A stretch of 64,000 nucleotides of DNA from Chryseosolibacter sp964438975 (GCA_964438975.1 CAYTMU010000010.1:1-64000); one strand, 5' to 3'; positions 7,479 through 16,794 are shown, counted from the stretch's first letter. A program made the numbers and translations. The notes: generated by a model not told the origin, from the letters alone.

Positions 7479-7574
7479 GCTGTGGGCTTTAGGTCGTGTG
7501 TATAACAAATCTATCAAAAGATAAATTTTATACAATCGTTTTCAGACGGGTTTCGGTTCAAGGTTTAAGGTTTG

Positions 7575-9701
7575 TCAGGCAAATTCGAGTTCCTGGAATT
7601 TCCGTGCGATCCGTTCCTGTACGTCGAACGGGACGGGAGCGTAATCCGACAGCCGTTGGCTAAAGCTGGCACGGCCTTGCGACAGCGACCGCAGGGTTGT
7701 CGAATACCTGTCGAGTTCGGCGAGTGGTGTACGCACGTTTAACATCTGTAGATTTCCCTGCGTACCCATACCCTGGATGATCGTGCGGCGGGTTTGTAAA
7801 TCGCTCATGACGTCGCCCATTACATCTTCCGGTATCAGTACTCTCAGTTCGCATACGGGTTCGAGTAGCTGAGGTTCCGACTTCATAAATGCTGCCTTGA
7901 ACGCCATCATTCCGGCGATCTTGAAGGAGATGTCGTTTGAGTCAACCGGGTGCATCTTTCCGTCGAAGACGCATACCCTGACGTCTCTCACGTACGAGCC
8001 TGTGATCGGCCCCTGTTCCATTTTTTCCATGATGCCTTTCAGTATGGAAGGAATGAAGCGCATGTCGATCACGCCGCCTACGATGCAGTTATAGAATGCC
8101 AGTTTTCCACCCCACGGAAGGTCAATGACTTCCCTGCCTCTTACAGTGTATTCGGATGGTTCAGGCATTCCTTCGGTATACGGTTCAACCTTCAAATGCA
8201 CTTCCCCAAACTGCCCTGCACCACCCGACTGCTTCTTGTGACGATGGACGGCGATCGCTGAGGTCCGGATCGTTTCGCGGTACGATATCCGCGGCGACTC
8301 GAATGTTACCCCTAACTTGTAGATGTTCTCCAGGTACCATTTGCAGATGGCGAGATGCAACTCCCCTTGAGCGGAAATGATAAGTTGTCGTAATTCTTTT
8401 GAGTAGTGCACCTCCAGAGTCGGGTCTTCCTGATGGATCTTGTGTAGGACTTCCCCGATTTTGTCGTCGTCTGTTTTGCTTTGGGCGACTACGGCAGTCC
8501 GGATACGCGGTTCCGGGAACTCGATGGGCTGAATTGTCACCTCGTAATCTTTGGTTCGAAGTGTCTGGTTGGAGTAGGTGTCTTTAAGCTTCAACGTTGC
8601 GCCGATGTCGCCCGCAACGAGTTCATCGACCGGTGTACGTGTTTTTCCGTCCATGATGAAGAGCTGATGAATTCGTTCAGTGGTTCCTGTTTGACTATTC
8701 ACCAGTTCTGACGCGGTGCTCACGCGACCGGAAATGACCTTGAAGAAGGAGAGTTTCCCCAGGTTTTGCTCGTGGTGTGATTTGAATATAAATAGCGCTG
8801 TTGGTTTGTCGGGATCATAACGCAGTTCCTTTCCTTCGACGGTGCGTTCGGGCTTGGCTTCGCGCGGGGAAGGTGCGACGTTGTCGATGAATCCCATCAT
8901 CCGTCCGCTACCCATATTTTTTCGCGCAGACATGCAGAATACCGGAAAGATCGCGTGTTGGATCATGCCGAGCTTCAGCCCTTCGCGCATTTCGTCTTCG
9001 TCGAGTGTGCCCTTCTCAAAATACTTTTCCATGAGTGCCTCGTCATTCTCGGCGGCTTTCTCGACAAGTTCGTTGTGGAGACGATCGGCTCGTTCCTTCT
9101 CCGACTCGGGGATGGCAATCTTCCGGGGTTTGCCGCCGTCGACCGGGAATTTGTACATAACCATCTTGAGAAGATCGATGATGGCGTTGAAATCTTCTCC
9201 GGCGTTATAGGGGTATTGCATTTGTGTGACCGCACTTCCGAAACGCTCTTTTAGTGAGGCGAGAGCAGTGTCAAAATCCGCTTTCGGGTGATCGACCTGA
9301 TTGATGGCGAAGATGGTCGGTTTGTTGAACCGGTCGATGTAGTTCCAGATCAGCTCGGTGGCGACCTCCACTCCGTGTTGAGCGTTGATGACCATTACGC
9401 AGGTATCCGCTACCCGTGTGGATGAAATGATCTCACCGATGAAGTCGTCGAATCCCGGAGTATCAATGATGTTGATCTTATAGTCCTTCCACTCGGTGTG
9501 AAGGGGTGTTGCAAAAACAGAATTACCACGTTCGTGTTCGATGTCGTGGTAGTCTGATACCGTGTTCTTGCCTTCAATAGTACCTCTCCGGTGTGTGATA
9601 CCGGCTTCGAATGCCATGTCTTCGGCCAGCAGAGTCTTGCCGGCCTTAGGCGCGCCTAACAGAACTATGTTCTTGATGTGCTTGTCGTCGTAGACTTTCA
9701 T
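7575..9701 (-). CDS. EF-G-like translation factor GTPase (paralogue)
   Basis: This 708-residue protein has the five-domain layout of elongation factor G, but its GTPase motifs are diverged. G1 is GAPKAGKT (16-23) where canonical EF-G has GHIDAGKT; switch I reads ERGNSV instead of ERGITI; G3 is DTPGFDD (80-86); G4 is NQVD instead of NKMD; G5 is SARKN. Such paralogues accompany the true fusA and may act in ribosome recycling or stress, so the symbol fusA is not used. The reading frame extends upstream to 9782, but the ATG at 9701 gives the normal start, (M)KVYDDKHIKNIVLLG. It lies downstream of the decarboxylase gene beyond a heptamer repeat array. Confidence 0.87.
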   Translation of the reverse strand: MKVYDDKHIKNIVLLGAPKAGKTLLAEDMAFEAGITHRRGTIEGKNTVSDYHDIEHERGNSVFATPLHTEWKDYKINIIDTPGFDDFIGEIISSTRVADTCVMVINAQHGVEVATELIWNYIDRFNKPTIFAINQVDHPKADFDTALASLKERFGSAVTQMQYPYNAGEDFNAIIDLLKMVMYKFPVDGGKPRKIAIPESEKERADRLHNELVEKAAENDEALMEKYFEKGTLDEDEMREGLKLGMIQHAIFPVFCMSARKNMGSGRMMGFIDNVAPSPREAKPERTVEGKELRYDPDKPTALFIFKSHHEQNLGKLSFFKVISGRVSTASELVNSQTGTTERIHQLFIMDGKTRTPVDELVAGDIGATLKLKDTYSNQTLRTKDYEVTIQPIEFPEPRIRTAVVAQSKTDDDKIGEVLHKIHQEDPTLEVHYSKELRQLIISAQGELHLAICKWYLENIYKLGVTFESPRISYRETIRTSAIAVHRHKKQSGGAGQFGEVHLKVEPYTEGMPEPSEYTVRGREVIDLPWGGKLAFYNCIVGGVIDMRFIPSILKGIMEKMEQGPITGSYVRDVRVCVFDGKMHPVDSNDISFKIAGMMAFKAAFMKSEPQLLEPVCELRVLIPEDVMGDVMSDLQTRRTIIQGMGTQGNLQMLNVRTPLAELDRYSTTLRSLSQGRASFSQRLSDYAPVPFDVQERIARKFQELEFA

Positions 9702-9863
9702 AGTTGTTTGGTTTGATTGTACGATCGAGAAACTCGCGATAGATTGCCGCGGGGAGAGAAAAGAACTCGCAAATGCATCCACAGTTATGGGTCATTAGCG
9801 GAATTTTTAGGAATAGAAGCGGTAGCCTGAATATAGGGAATTTTTCCGGAATCTATTTCCGCC

Positions 9864-9940
9864 ACCATCGACCATCGACCGTGGACTGTGGACCGTGGAC
9901 CGTGGACCAACCGTGGCCTGTGGACCGTCGACCGTCGACC
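9864..9940. repeat. Degenerate 7-bp tandem repeat array (ACCRTSG)
   Basis: Ten full heptamers run head to tail: ACCATCG twice, ACCGTGG, ACTGTGG, ACCGTGG twice, a 4-base interruption ACCA, ACCGTGG, CCTGTGG, ACCGTCG twice, then a partial ACC. The array fills most of the gap between the decarboxylase stop (9943) and the EF-G-like start (9701). Period and consensus are clear by eye. Short tandem heptamers are known from several bacterial genomes; a function here is unknown. Confidence 0.85.
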
Positions 9941-9942
9941 AA

Positions 9943-11334
9943 CTAGTACCCCAACACCTGCAGCATGCTCTCGCTGCTTTGTTCGGGCGCGAAAAGCTCC
10001 GTGGTGATCTCGCCGTCTTCGTTGCGATTAATGAGGACGTGCTTAGGAGCGGGTATCAGGCAGTGCTGAATGCCGCCGTAGCCACCGAGTGATTCCTGGT
10101 ATGCGCCTGTGTGGAAGAAGCCGATATACAGAGGTTCCTCGTCGTTGATCATCGGGAGAAACACCTCGCCCGAGTGAGCTTCTGAGTTGTAGTAATCCAT
10201 GCTGTCGCACGTGAGACCCCCCATGTTCACCTTGTGATAAGGATCGTCCCACTTGTTAAGGGCGAGGAGAATGTATTTTTGATTCATTCCCCAGGCGTCT
10301 GGCAGGTGTGTGATGAACGAGCCGTCGATCATGTACCACAACTCTTTGTCGTTCTGGAGTTTCTGGTCGATCACATTATACAGAACCGCACCGCTCTCGC
10401 CAACCGTGTAGCTGCCGAATTCAGTGAAAATGTGCGGAACAGGAACGTTGTTCTTATCGCAGATCCATTTCAGATTTTCAACGATCTGCTCGATCATGTA
10501 TTTGTAGTCGTATTGGAATGTCAGGGAGGTTTTGATCGGGAATCCACCTCCGATATCAATCGAATCGAGCGTTGGACATATTTTTTTGAGTTCGCAGTAC
10601 TTAAAGATGAACCGGCTCAGTTCGCTCCAGTAATACGCAGTGTCTTTGATACCGGTGTTGATGAAGAAGTGAAGCATCTTCAGCGATACCTTTTCGCTTT
10701 TCTCGATCTTCTCGCGGTAGAACGGTGTGATGTCGCTGTAGCGGATTCCGAGACGCGAAGTATAGAATTCGAACTTGGGCTCTTCATCAGCTGCCACGCG
10801 AATTCCCACCTGGTAAGGCTGGTTCACGCTTTGTTCGTAGGCATCGATCTCACCCATTTTGTCCAGGATAGGGATACAGTTATGAAATCCCTCGTTTAAC
10901 AGATCGGTGATGTACTGCGTGTAGAGCGGCATCTTGAAGCCGTTGCAGATGATGTATGTGTCTTTTGTGATCTTGCCCCGGTTATAGAGCGCTCTGACGA
11001 TGGGAATATCATACGCCGAGGAAGTCTCAATGTGGACGTCCTTATTATTAATGGCCTCCTCCAGCACGAATGCGAAGTGCGAAGATTTGGTGCAATAGCA
11101 ATACGTGTATTTCCCGTCGTACCGGAAACGCTGGATGGCGTTATTGAAGGTAGCCTGGACGAACCGGATGTTTTCGCTGATCCGGGGAAGATAGGTGAGT
11201 TTGAGGGGAGTCCCGTACTGCCGGATGATATCCATCAACGGAACGTCGTTGAACAACAACTCGTGATCTCTGACCTTAAATTCTTTTTGGGGGAATTCGA
11301 AAGTTTGTTCAATCAGCTCCCGGTAGCTCTTCAT
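9943..11334 (-). CDS. Arginine decarboxylase, fold-type III PLP enzyme (Bacteroidota type)
   Basis: The predicted reaction is arginine to agmatine plus CO2. The 463-residue protein has the alanine-racemase-like barrel with the PLP lysine at K83 in YCYCTKSSHF, the position of the YAVKAN lysine in relatives. Further family features are HIETSSAYDI, DIGGGFPIKTS and EFGSYTVGES. Overall it matches the about 460-residue enzymes annotated as arginine decarboxylase in Bacteroidota, shorter than E. coli SpeA. A related decarboxylase specificity (diaminopimelate, carboxynorspermidine) cannot be fully excluded. It is divergent from an arginase-family gene, which supports a role in arginine/polyamine metabolism. 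Confidence 0.82.
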   Translation of the reverse strand: MKSYRELIEQTFEFPQKEFKVRDHELLFNDVPLMDIIRQYGTPLKLTYLPRISENIRFVQATFNNAIQRFRYDGKYTYCYCTKSSHFAFVLEEAINNKDVHIETSSAYDIPIVRALYNRGKITKDTYIICNGFKMPLYTQYITDLLNEGFHNCIPILDKMGEIDAYEQSVNQPYQVGIRVAADEEPKFEFYTSRLGIRYSDITPFYREKIEKSEKVSLKMLHFFINTGIKDTAYYWSELSRFIFKYCELKKICPTLDSIDIGGGFPIKTSLTFQYDYKYMIEQIVENLKWICDKNNVPVPHIFTEFGSYTVGESGAVLYNVIDQKLQNDKELWYMIDGSFITHLPDAWGMNQKYILLALNKWDDPYHKVNMGGLTCDSMDYYNSEAHSGEVFLPMINDEEPLYIGFFHTGAYQESLGGYGGIQHCLIPAPKHVLINRNEDGEITTELFAPEQSSESMLQVLGY

Positions 11335-11765
11335 GTAGCCCTAAGTGGTGTTTGGTACGTTCAATCACAGAGGTGAAAAAATATCGTTCCGGTCACTTTG
11401 TTCCGGATCTTTCGTCACCACGACCCCGGGCTTCCTGAAACCTACGATAACCCCTAAAAGAAGTGCAATATTGGTATAAATTTGCCATCTTTGCAATAAG
11501 TGAGCACAACGTATGGCGAATCTGTTGACCACCTTCTTTTTCTCCATCGAGCACCCCTTGCCCGATCTCTAAGGGCTGTGGTAGGCTGCGTTCGATTCGC
11601 CACTTTTTAAAACAATAATCTGTATTTCTGTTTATACCCGGCGCAAATTGAAACGTTAGCACACAAGTGGTATAGACAGGATAGCCTGGAAACCGCGAGA
11701 ACGGTAAAGATGCTGGGGCCGATTCCGGCACTCGCCGGCCAGGGAGAAATAAATTGCTTAGCAAC
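11335..11765. other. 431-bp divergent intergenic region with candidate promoter and leader hairpin
   Basis: This region lies between the decarboxylase (minus) and the ureohydrolase (plus). A Bacteroidota-type -7 element, TAAATTTG, is at 11477-11484 on the plus strand; if used, it gives a leader of about 280 bases for the ureohydrolase. A small G+C-rich hairpin, CCGGC-ACTC-GCCGG, is at 11725-11738, 27 bases before the preferred start. No clear -7 element was seen for the minus-strand gene. No tRNA or other RNA was recognised, and reading frames crossing the region look non-coding. Confidence 0.4.
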
Positions 11766-12728
11766 ATGAAAGACATAAGGATCATTGAAGTGAAGTCCGA
11801 GATAGGTGCCGGGACACGCGGCGCGAGCCTGGGTGTCGAGGCCATGAAGATCGCAAGTCTGGACCTGAACTCTGACTTCTTCAAGCAATATGAGTCGGTG
11901 GAGGTGGAGAACGTCAATGAGCTGCTGTTCGACGGCGCCAAACACGCTCATGCCAAGTTCATCGAAGGGGTGATGATGATGGAGGAAAGAGTGTGTCTGG
12001 AGGTCTATGAAACGATCTGGAACGACCGTACGCCGGTGGTTATCGCGGGCGACCACAGCACCTCGTATGGGACTATCGCAGGAATCAAAAAGGCCTATCC
12101 GAAAAATCGCCTGGGGGTGATCTGGATCGACGCACACGCCGATATTCACACGCCTTACACAACGCCATCCGGCAATATGCACGGTATGGCGCTGGCCATG
12201 GCCTGCGATATCGATAACCTGGAGTGCAAGGTCAACGACCCGCGCATCGAGACGGTGGAGTATTGGGAACAGATCAAAGACGTGGGTATCCCGGGTGCAA
12301 AAGTCTATCCCGAGGATATTGTCTATATCGCCGTTCGCGACCTCGAAAAACCTGAGAATTATCTTCTCAACAAGTATAATGTGAATTTTATCGAGACGGA
12401 GGAAGTTAAAAAAGCGGGTCCTGCGGCCGTCGCCCATAAGGCGTTGCAGATGCTGGACCATTGCGACCTCATCTACGTCTCGTTCGATGTGGATAGCCTG
12501 GATTCCCGTATCTCAAGCGGTACCGGCACACCGGTTCCTAATGGACTGACCGTTGATGAAGCGCGGGATCTGAACGCCACGTTGGCCCGGAGCCCGAAAG
12601 TCTGCGCATGGGAGATAGCGGAGGTGAATCCGACGCTGGATACCGAGAACCGTATGGCCGAGGGTGCGTTTGAAATCCTGGAGGCGACCGTCAAGTCGCT
12701 GGTTGACCGACCCGTGTTGGCCGAGTAA
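11766..12728 (+). CDS. Arginase-family ureohydrolase (arginase or agmatinase)
   Basis: A binuclear manganese ureohydrolase releasing urea from arginine or agmatine. Metal ligands are visible in AGDHSTS, IDAHADIHT and SFDVDSLD. The segment SGNMHGMALA resembles the SGNLHG segment of arginases more than the SHGT region of agmatinases, while the divergent arginine decarboxylase suggests agmatine, so substrate is left open. It has 320 residues from the ATG at 11766. A TTG at 11754 with AGGGAG seven bases upstream would add four residues and is a real alternative. It is followed by the deoxyhypusine-synthase-like gene and argS. Confidence 0.85.
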   Translation: MKDIRIIEVKSEIGAGTRGASLGVEAMKIASLDLNSDFFKQYESVEVENVNELLFDGAKHAHAKFIEGVMMMEERVCLEVYETIWNDRTPVVIAGDHSTSYGTIAGIKKAYPKNRLGVIWIDAHADIHTPYTTPSGNMHGMALAMACDIDNLECKVNDPRIETVEYWEQIKDVGIPGAKVYPEDIVYIAVRDLEKPENYLLNKYNVNFIETEEVKKAGPAAVAHKALQMLDHCDLIYVSFDVDSLDSRISSGTGTPVPNGLTVDEARDLNATLARSPKVCAWEIAEVNPTLDTENRMAEGAFEILEATVKSLVDRPVLAE

Positions 12729-12849
12729 TACCAATCGCGTGTAGTGTATACGTTGCGGCTGCGCGCCGTCTGCTGGCACATTTCAGAGAACCCGGTGCCG
12801 GGAATGATCGTTTTTATGTATTTTCGCAAGAAATTTGAAAAGAGGTATC

Positions 12850-13827
12850 ATGAGCAAGAACACACCAATTTCAACCTTTATCGAGCACCACTATCGCCAT
12901 TTTAATGCCGCGACACTTGTCGATGCGGCGAAAGCATATCGCAAGCACATCGCTGATGGCAAGAAGATGATGATCACACTGGCGGGTGCCATGAGTACGG
13001 GTGAGTTGGGAATCAGTCTTGCGGAAATGATCCGACAAGACAAAGTTCAGATCATCTCGTGTACGGGCGCCAACCTCGAGGAGGATATCATGAACCTCGT
13101 GGCGCATGATTACTACCAGCGCATTCCTCATTACCGCGACCTTACACCACAGGAAGAATGGGAATTACTCGAGAAAGGTATGAACCGTGTCACTGATACC
13201 TGCATCCCGGAGGAAGAAGCTTTTCGCAGATTGCAAAAACACATCTTTGAGCTTTGGAAAGACGCCAACGACAAGGGTGAGCGCTATCTTCCGCACGAGT
13301 TCATGTACAAGATGATCAACAGCGGCGTTTTGAAACAGTACTATCAGATCGATCCAAAAGACAGCTGGGTGGTGGCCGCGGCGGAGAAGAATCTGCCACT
13401 GATAGTGCCTGGATGGGAAGATTCGACCATGGGAAATATCTTCGCTTCGTATTGCGTTACCGGTGAGTTGAAACCGACAACCGTGCGCAGCGGAATCGAG
13501 TACATGATATTCCTGGCTGACTGGTATACGCGCGAGGCAGGGGGAGAAGGCGTGGGATTCTTCCAGATCGGCGGAGGTATTGCAGGCGACTTTCCGATCT
13601 GCGTGGTGCCTATGCTTCATCAGGATCTGGAACGCGAGAATACGCCGTACTGGAATTACTTCTGTCAGATAAGCGACTCCACGACAAGTTATGGTTCGTA
13701 TTCAGGGGCTGTCCCGAATGAAAAGATCACCTGGGGAAAACTTAGCATCGACACGCCGAAGTTCATCATCGAATCCGACGCCACGATCGTCGCTCCACTG
13801 GTTTTCGCGTACGTGCTCGGATGGTAG
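12850..13827 (+). CDS. Deoxyhypusine synthase-family protein
   Basis: This Rossmann-type, NAD-dependent aminobutyl transferase belongs to the deoxyhypusine synthase (DHS) family. The 325-residue product starts at the ATG at 12850 with AGAGG just upstream; a TTG at 12835 is less likely. The catalytic region SGAVPNEKITWGK keeps the lysine of WGK (K297), equivalent to the enzyme-imine lysine of DHS. Bacteria have no hypusine-bearing eIF5A, so bacterial relatives are thought to act on small polyamines, for example as homospermidine synthase. The ureohydrolase and arginine decarboxylase next door fit a polyamine route. The actual acceptor is unknown. Confidence 0.85.
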   Translation: MSKNTPISTFIEHHYRHFNAATLVDAAKAYRKHIADGKKMMITLAGAMSTGELGISLAEMIRQDKVQIISCTGANLEEDIMNLVAHDYYQRIPHYRDLTPQEEWELLEKGMNRVTDTCIPEEEAFRRLQKHIFELWKDANDKGERYLPHEFMYKMINSGVLKQYYQIDPKDSWVVAAAEKNLPLIVPGWEDSTMGNIFASYCVTGELKPTTVRSGIEYMIFLADWYTREAGGEGVGFFQIGGGIAGDFPICVVPMLHQDLERENTPYWNYFCQISDSTTSYGSYSGAVPNEKITWGKLSIDTPKFIIESDATIVAPLVFAYVLGW

Positions 13828-13869
13828 GGTACGAAGATATCTCCGTACACCTGACCAAATTGGTTACTA

Positions 13870-15657
13870 ATGAATATTGAAATTACCCTTCGCTCCGAGA
13901 TACAGAACGCGGTCTCCGCGCTCTTCGGGGTTCAGACCGATCAACTGCAGATTCAACCCACCAACAAGGAGTTTCCCGGTTCGCATACTTTGGTATGCTT
14001 TCCATTGACGAAGGTCACCCGTCGAAAACCCGAGGATACCGGAAACGAAATTGGTGCATATCTCGTCGAGCATTCAACGCTGGTGCGGGAATTCAACGTC
14101 GTGAAGGGATTCCTCAATCTCAGCCTGCGCGACAACGTCTGGATGAAGGCACTGCTGGATATTCAGGCAAACGGCGACTTTGGAATGCTGCCTCCTACGG
14201 GTGAGGAGATCATGGTCGAATACTCTTCGCCGAATACCAACAAGCCGCTTCACCTCGGCCACCTTCGGAATAATTTCCTCGGATGGAGCGTCGCCGAGAT
14301 CTACAAGGCGAATGGTTACAATGTCCACAAAGTCCAGATCATCAATGACCGGGGTATTCACATTTGCAAATCCATGGCCGCATGGCACCTCTACGGGGAA
14401 GAGGAGAATCCTGATACAAGTGGTATGAAGGGTGATCACCTCGTCGGGAAGTATTACGTCATGTTTGACAAGGTATTCAAGGCGCAGGTAAAGGCACTCA
14501 TAGAAAAGGGATCTACGGAAGAAGAAGCTTCGCGTCTTGCTCCGATCATGAAGCTTGCCGTGGACATGCTTCAGCGTTGGGAACAGAAGGATCCCGAGGT
14601 AGTTGAATTGTGGAATACCATGAACGGATGGGTGTACACAGGGTTCGACGAAACCTACCGCGAGATGGGCGTGGATTTCGACAAGCTCTATTATGAATCC
14701 GATACCTACCTCCTCGGGAAAGACGAGGTGATGAAGGGACTTGATCGGGGAATATTCTTTCGGAAAGACGACGGATCGGTGTGGGTTGATCTTACTTCCG
14801 ACGGACTCGACCAAAAATTGCTGCTGCGCTCGGATGGGACATCAGTATACATGACGCAGGATATCGGGACAGCTATTCTTCGCTTCCGCGATTTCCCTAA
14901 CATCACCGGGCAGGTGTACACTGTCGGCAACGAACAGGAGTATCACTTCAAGGTATTGTTCCTCATTCTCGACAAGCTGGGTTATGAGTGGGCGCGGCAA
15001 TGCTATCACCTGTCCTACGGAATGGTGGATTTGCCGACGGGAAAGATGAAGTCACGTGAAGGTACTGTCGTCGACGCCGACGATCTCATAGCTGAAATGG
15101 TCGGTGAAGCGGAGAAGCAAACGCGCGAGATGGGAAAGCTTGAGGATACCACGGAGGAAGAGGCCAACAGGCTCTTCCGAATGATCGGGATCGGCGCGCT
15201 CAAATTCTTCTTGTTGAAGGTTGATCCCCGGAAGCGAATGCTGTTTGACCCGAACGAATCCATCCAACTCCAGGGATTTACCGGACCTTTCATACAATAC
15301 ACACACGCGCGCATCCGGGCGATACTGAGAAAGGCGTCTGCTTCGGGTATCGCAGTTGATACATCCTCCGCGGTGGGTATCGACTCGTTGGAACCGGCGG
15401 AGCGGGAGGTGATTCAGGTACTGGCCGGCTTTGAGAATAAGATCCGCGAGTCGCTGCGGGAGCACTCGCCGGCAGTTATCGCCAATTACGTTTACGATCT
15501 CGCAAAAGAGTACAACCAGTTTTATCAGAGCATTCCGATCTTCAGTGAATCGGATACGGCAAAACTGCATATGCGTGTCGCACTCTCCGAATGCGTGGCG
15601 ACTGTTCTCAGGAAGGGCATGAAGCTGCTGGGAATCGAGGTACCTGAAAAAATGTAG
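13870..15657 (+). CDS. argS: Arginyl-tRNA synthetase
   Basis: This class I aminoacyl-tRNA synthetase charges tRNA-Arg. The 595-residue protein has an N-terminal Add1-type domain, the HIGH-type signature HLGHLRNNFLG (at about 14250), the KMSKS-type segment GKMKSREGTVVDADDL (at about 15045) and a C-terminal DALR anticodon-binding domain ending GIEVPEKM. Length is normal. The start ATG lies 42 bases after the DHS-like gene, so it may be co-transcribed with the ureohydrolase and DHS-like genes, making an arginine-centred group. Confidence 0.96.
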   Translation: MNIEITLRSEIQNAVSALFGVQTDQLQIQPTNKEFPGSHTLVCFPLTKVTRRKPEDTGNEIGAYLVEHSTLVREFNVVKGFLNLSLRDNVWMKALLDIQANGDFGMLPPTGEEIMVEYSSPNTNKPLHLGHLRNNFLGWSVAEIYKANGYNVHKVQIINDRGIHICKSMAAWHLYGEEENPDTSGMKGDHLVGKYYVMFDKVFKAQVKALIEKGSTEEEASRLAPIMKLAVDMLQRWEQKDPEVVELWNTMNGWVYTGFDETYREMGVDFDKLYYESDTYLLGKDEVMKGLDRGIFFRKDDGSVWVDLTSDGLDQKLLLRSDGTSVYMTQDIGTAILRFRDFPNITGQVYTVGNEQEYHFKVLFLILDKLGYEWARQCYHLSYGMVDLPTGKMKSREGTVVDADDLIAEMVGEAEKQTREMGKLEDTTEEEANRLFRMIGIGALKFFLLKVDPRKRMLFDPNESIQLQGFTGPFIQYTHARIRAILRKASASGIAVDTSSAVGIDSLEPAEREVIQVLAGFENKIRESLREHSPAVIANYVYDLAKEYNQFYQSIPIFSESDTAKLHMRVALSECVATVLRKGMKLLGIEVPEKM

Positions 15658-15752
15658 GTACTTTGTTGGTTGTTGCCAGCGAATCGCGGAAATTGACTGT
15701 CAACATACGTGTCGTATCCGAACCATTCCGGAGCGACTAATCAATTTCGACA

Positions 15753-16250
15753 ATGAAAATGTTCATCCTTGCTTTACTACTCATGACGACAATAGCCGAA
15801 CGCTCTATCTATGATTTCAAAATGACGTCGCTGGACGGAAAGGAAATCGACTTTTCGAAGTATCGGGGAAAAACGCTGCTTCTCGTAAATGTGGCATCGG
15901 AATGCGGGTTTACGCCCCAATACGCTGACCTCCAGGAATTGCACGAACAATTCGGAAATAAGGTGATCGTGATGGGATTTCCCGCGAACAATTTCGGGGG
16001 TCAGGAGCCTGGCTCAAATCTGGATATTGCCCGATTCTGCCAGAAGAACTACGGTGTCGAGTTTCAGATGTTCGAGAAGATATCGGTGAAAGGAGCGGAC
16101 CAGCACCCGCTCTATCAATGGCTCAAGGAAAAGACGGGTGAGGAACCGAGTTGGAACTTTTGCAAATACCTGGTCAAACCCGACGGTACTGTGCAATTCT
16201 TTCCGTCGAAAGTAAAACCTCTTGATGCCGAGATCGTCAATGCGCTATAG
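15753..16250 (+). CDS. Glutathione peroxidase-family thiol peroxidase (first copy)
   Basis: A 165-residue peroxidase reducing hydroperoxides, in bacteria usually with thioredoxin. The catalytic triad is C51 (ASECGFTPQY), Q84 (NNFGGQEPG) and W134 (PSWNFCKY); C96 in RFCQKNYG is a candidate resolving cysteine. A short hydrophobic N terminus (about 1-15) suggests export or membrane association. The next gene encodes a close relative and starts inside its 3' end, overlapping by 11 bases, which points to tandem duplication and translational coupling. Confidence 0.93.
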   Translation: MKMFILALLLMTTIAERSIYDFKMTSLDGKEIDFSKYRGKTLLLVNVASECGFTPQYADLQELHEQFGNKVIVMGFPANNFGGQEPGSNLDIARFCQKNYGVEFQMFEKISVKGADQHPLYQWLKEKTGEEPSWNFCKYLVKPDGTVQFFPSKVKPLDAEIVNAL

Positions 16251-16794
16251 TGTTTACATTGCAGGGGCATTGACTGTTATGGGTATCGCTGGCTGGTTTT
16301 TTGGTTTTTTTTCCTCAGCACCCCGCAACACTGCGGAGTCGATCTATGATTTCAGGATCAATGCCCTGGACGGCACTCCTGTTGATTTTGCCCGTTATCG
16401 CGGGCAGAAACTTTTGATCGTCAACACTGCGTCGAAATGTGGCCACACCCCCCAATACAAGACACTCCAACAGCTTCATGAGCAGTACGGAGACCGCGTG
16501 ACGATATTGGGCTTTCCTGCCAATAATTTCCTGTGGCAGGAGCCAGGTAGTAATGAGGATATCGCGGCTTTTTGTGAAAAGAATTACGGCGTAACGTTCC
16601 AGATGTTTGAAAAGATATCTGTTCGCGGACGCAAGCAACATCCCCTCTATCAGTGGCTGTCTGCGAAAACGGGAAAGAAACCGAGTTGGAATTTCTGCAA
16701 GTATCTTCTTGACCAGAACGGTGAAGTGGTTGCCTTCTACGGATCAGACGTCAGTCCGTTGGACGAATCGATCATCAAACGCATCAACAATTGA
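16240..16794 (+). CDS. Membrane-anchored glutathione peroxidase-family protein (second copy)
   Basis: The 184-residue paralogue of the preceding peroxidase has C67 (ASKCGHTPQY), Q100 (NNFLWQEPG) and W150 (KPSWNFCKY), so the catalytic residues are intact. It differs by a longer N terminus with a hydrophobic segment (about 4-25), which should anchor it to the inner membrane facing outward. The ATG at 16240 is preferred over one at 16222. Its stop TGA overlaps the TTG start of menA in TTGA, so three genes are chained by overlaps. Confidence 0.92.
   Translation: MRYSVYIAGALTVMGIAGWFFGFFSSAPRNTAESIYDFRINALDGTPVDFARYRGQKLLIVNTASKCGHTPQYKTLQQLHEQYGDRVTILGFPANNFLWQEPGSNEDIAAFCEKNYGVTFQMFEKISVRGRKQHPLYQWLSAKTGKKPSWNFCKYLLDQNGEVVAFYGSDVSPLDESIIKRINN

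Noticed and set aside
7897..9254. Several plus-strand frames inside the EF-G-like gene
   Set aside because: They are antisense to a well-conserved gene and have no recognisable protein pattern.
10234..10899. A 221-codon plus-strand frame opposite the arginine decarboxylase
   Set aside because: Antisense to a conserved PLP enzyme, with no start context or family resemblance.
14074..14814. A 246-codon minus-strand frame inside argS
   Set aside because: Shadow of argS codons; no family resemblance and no promoter-like sequence.
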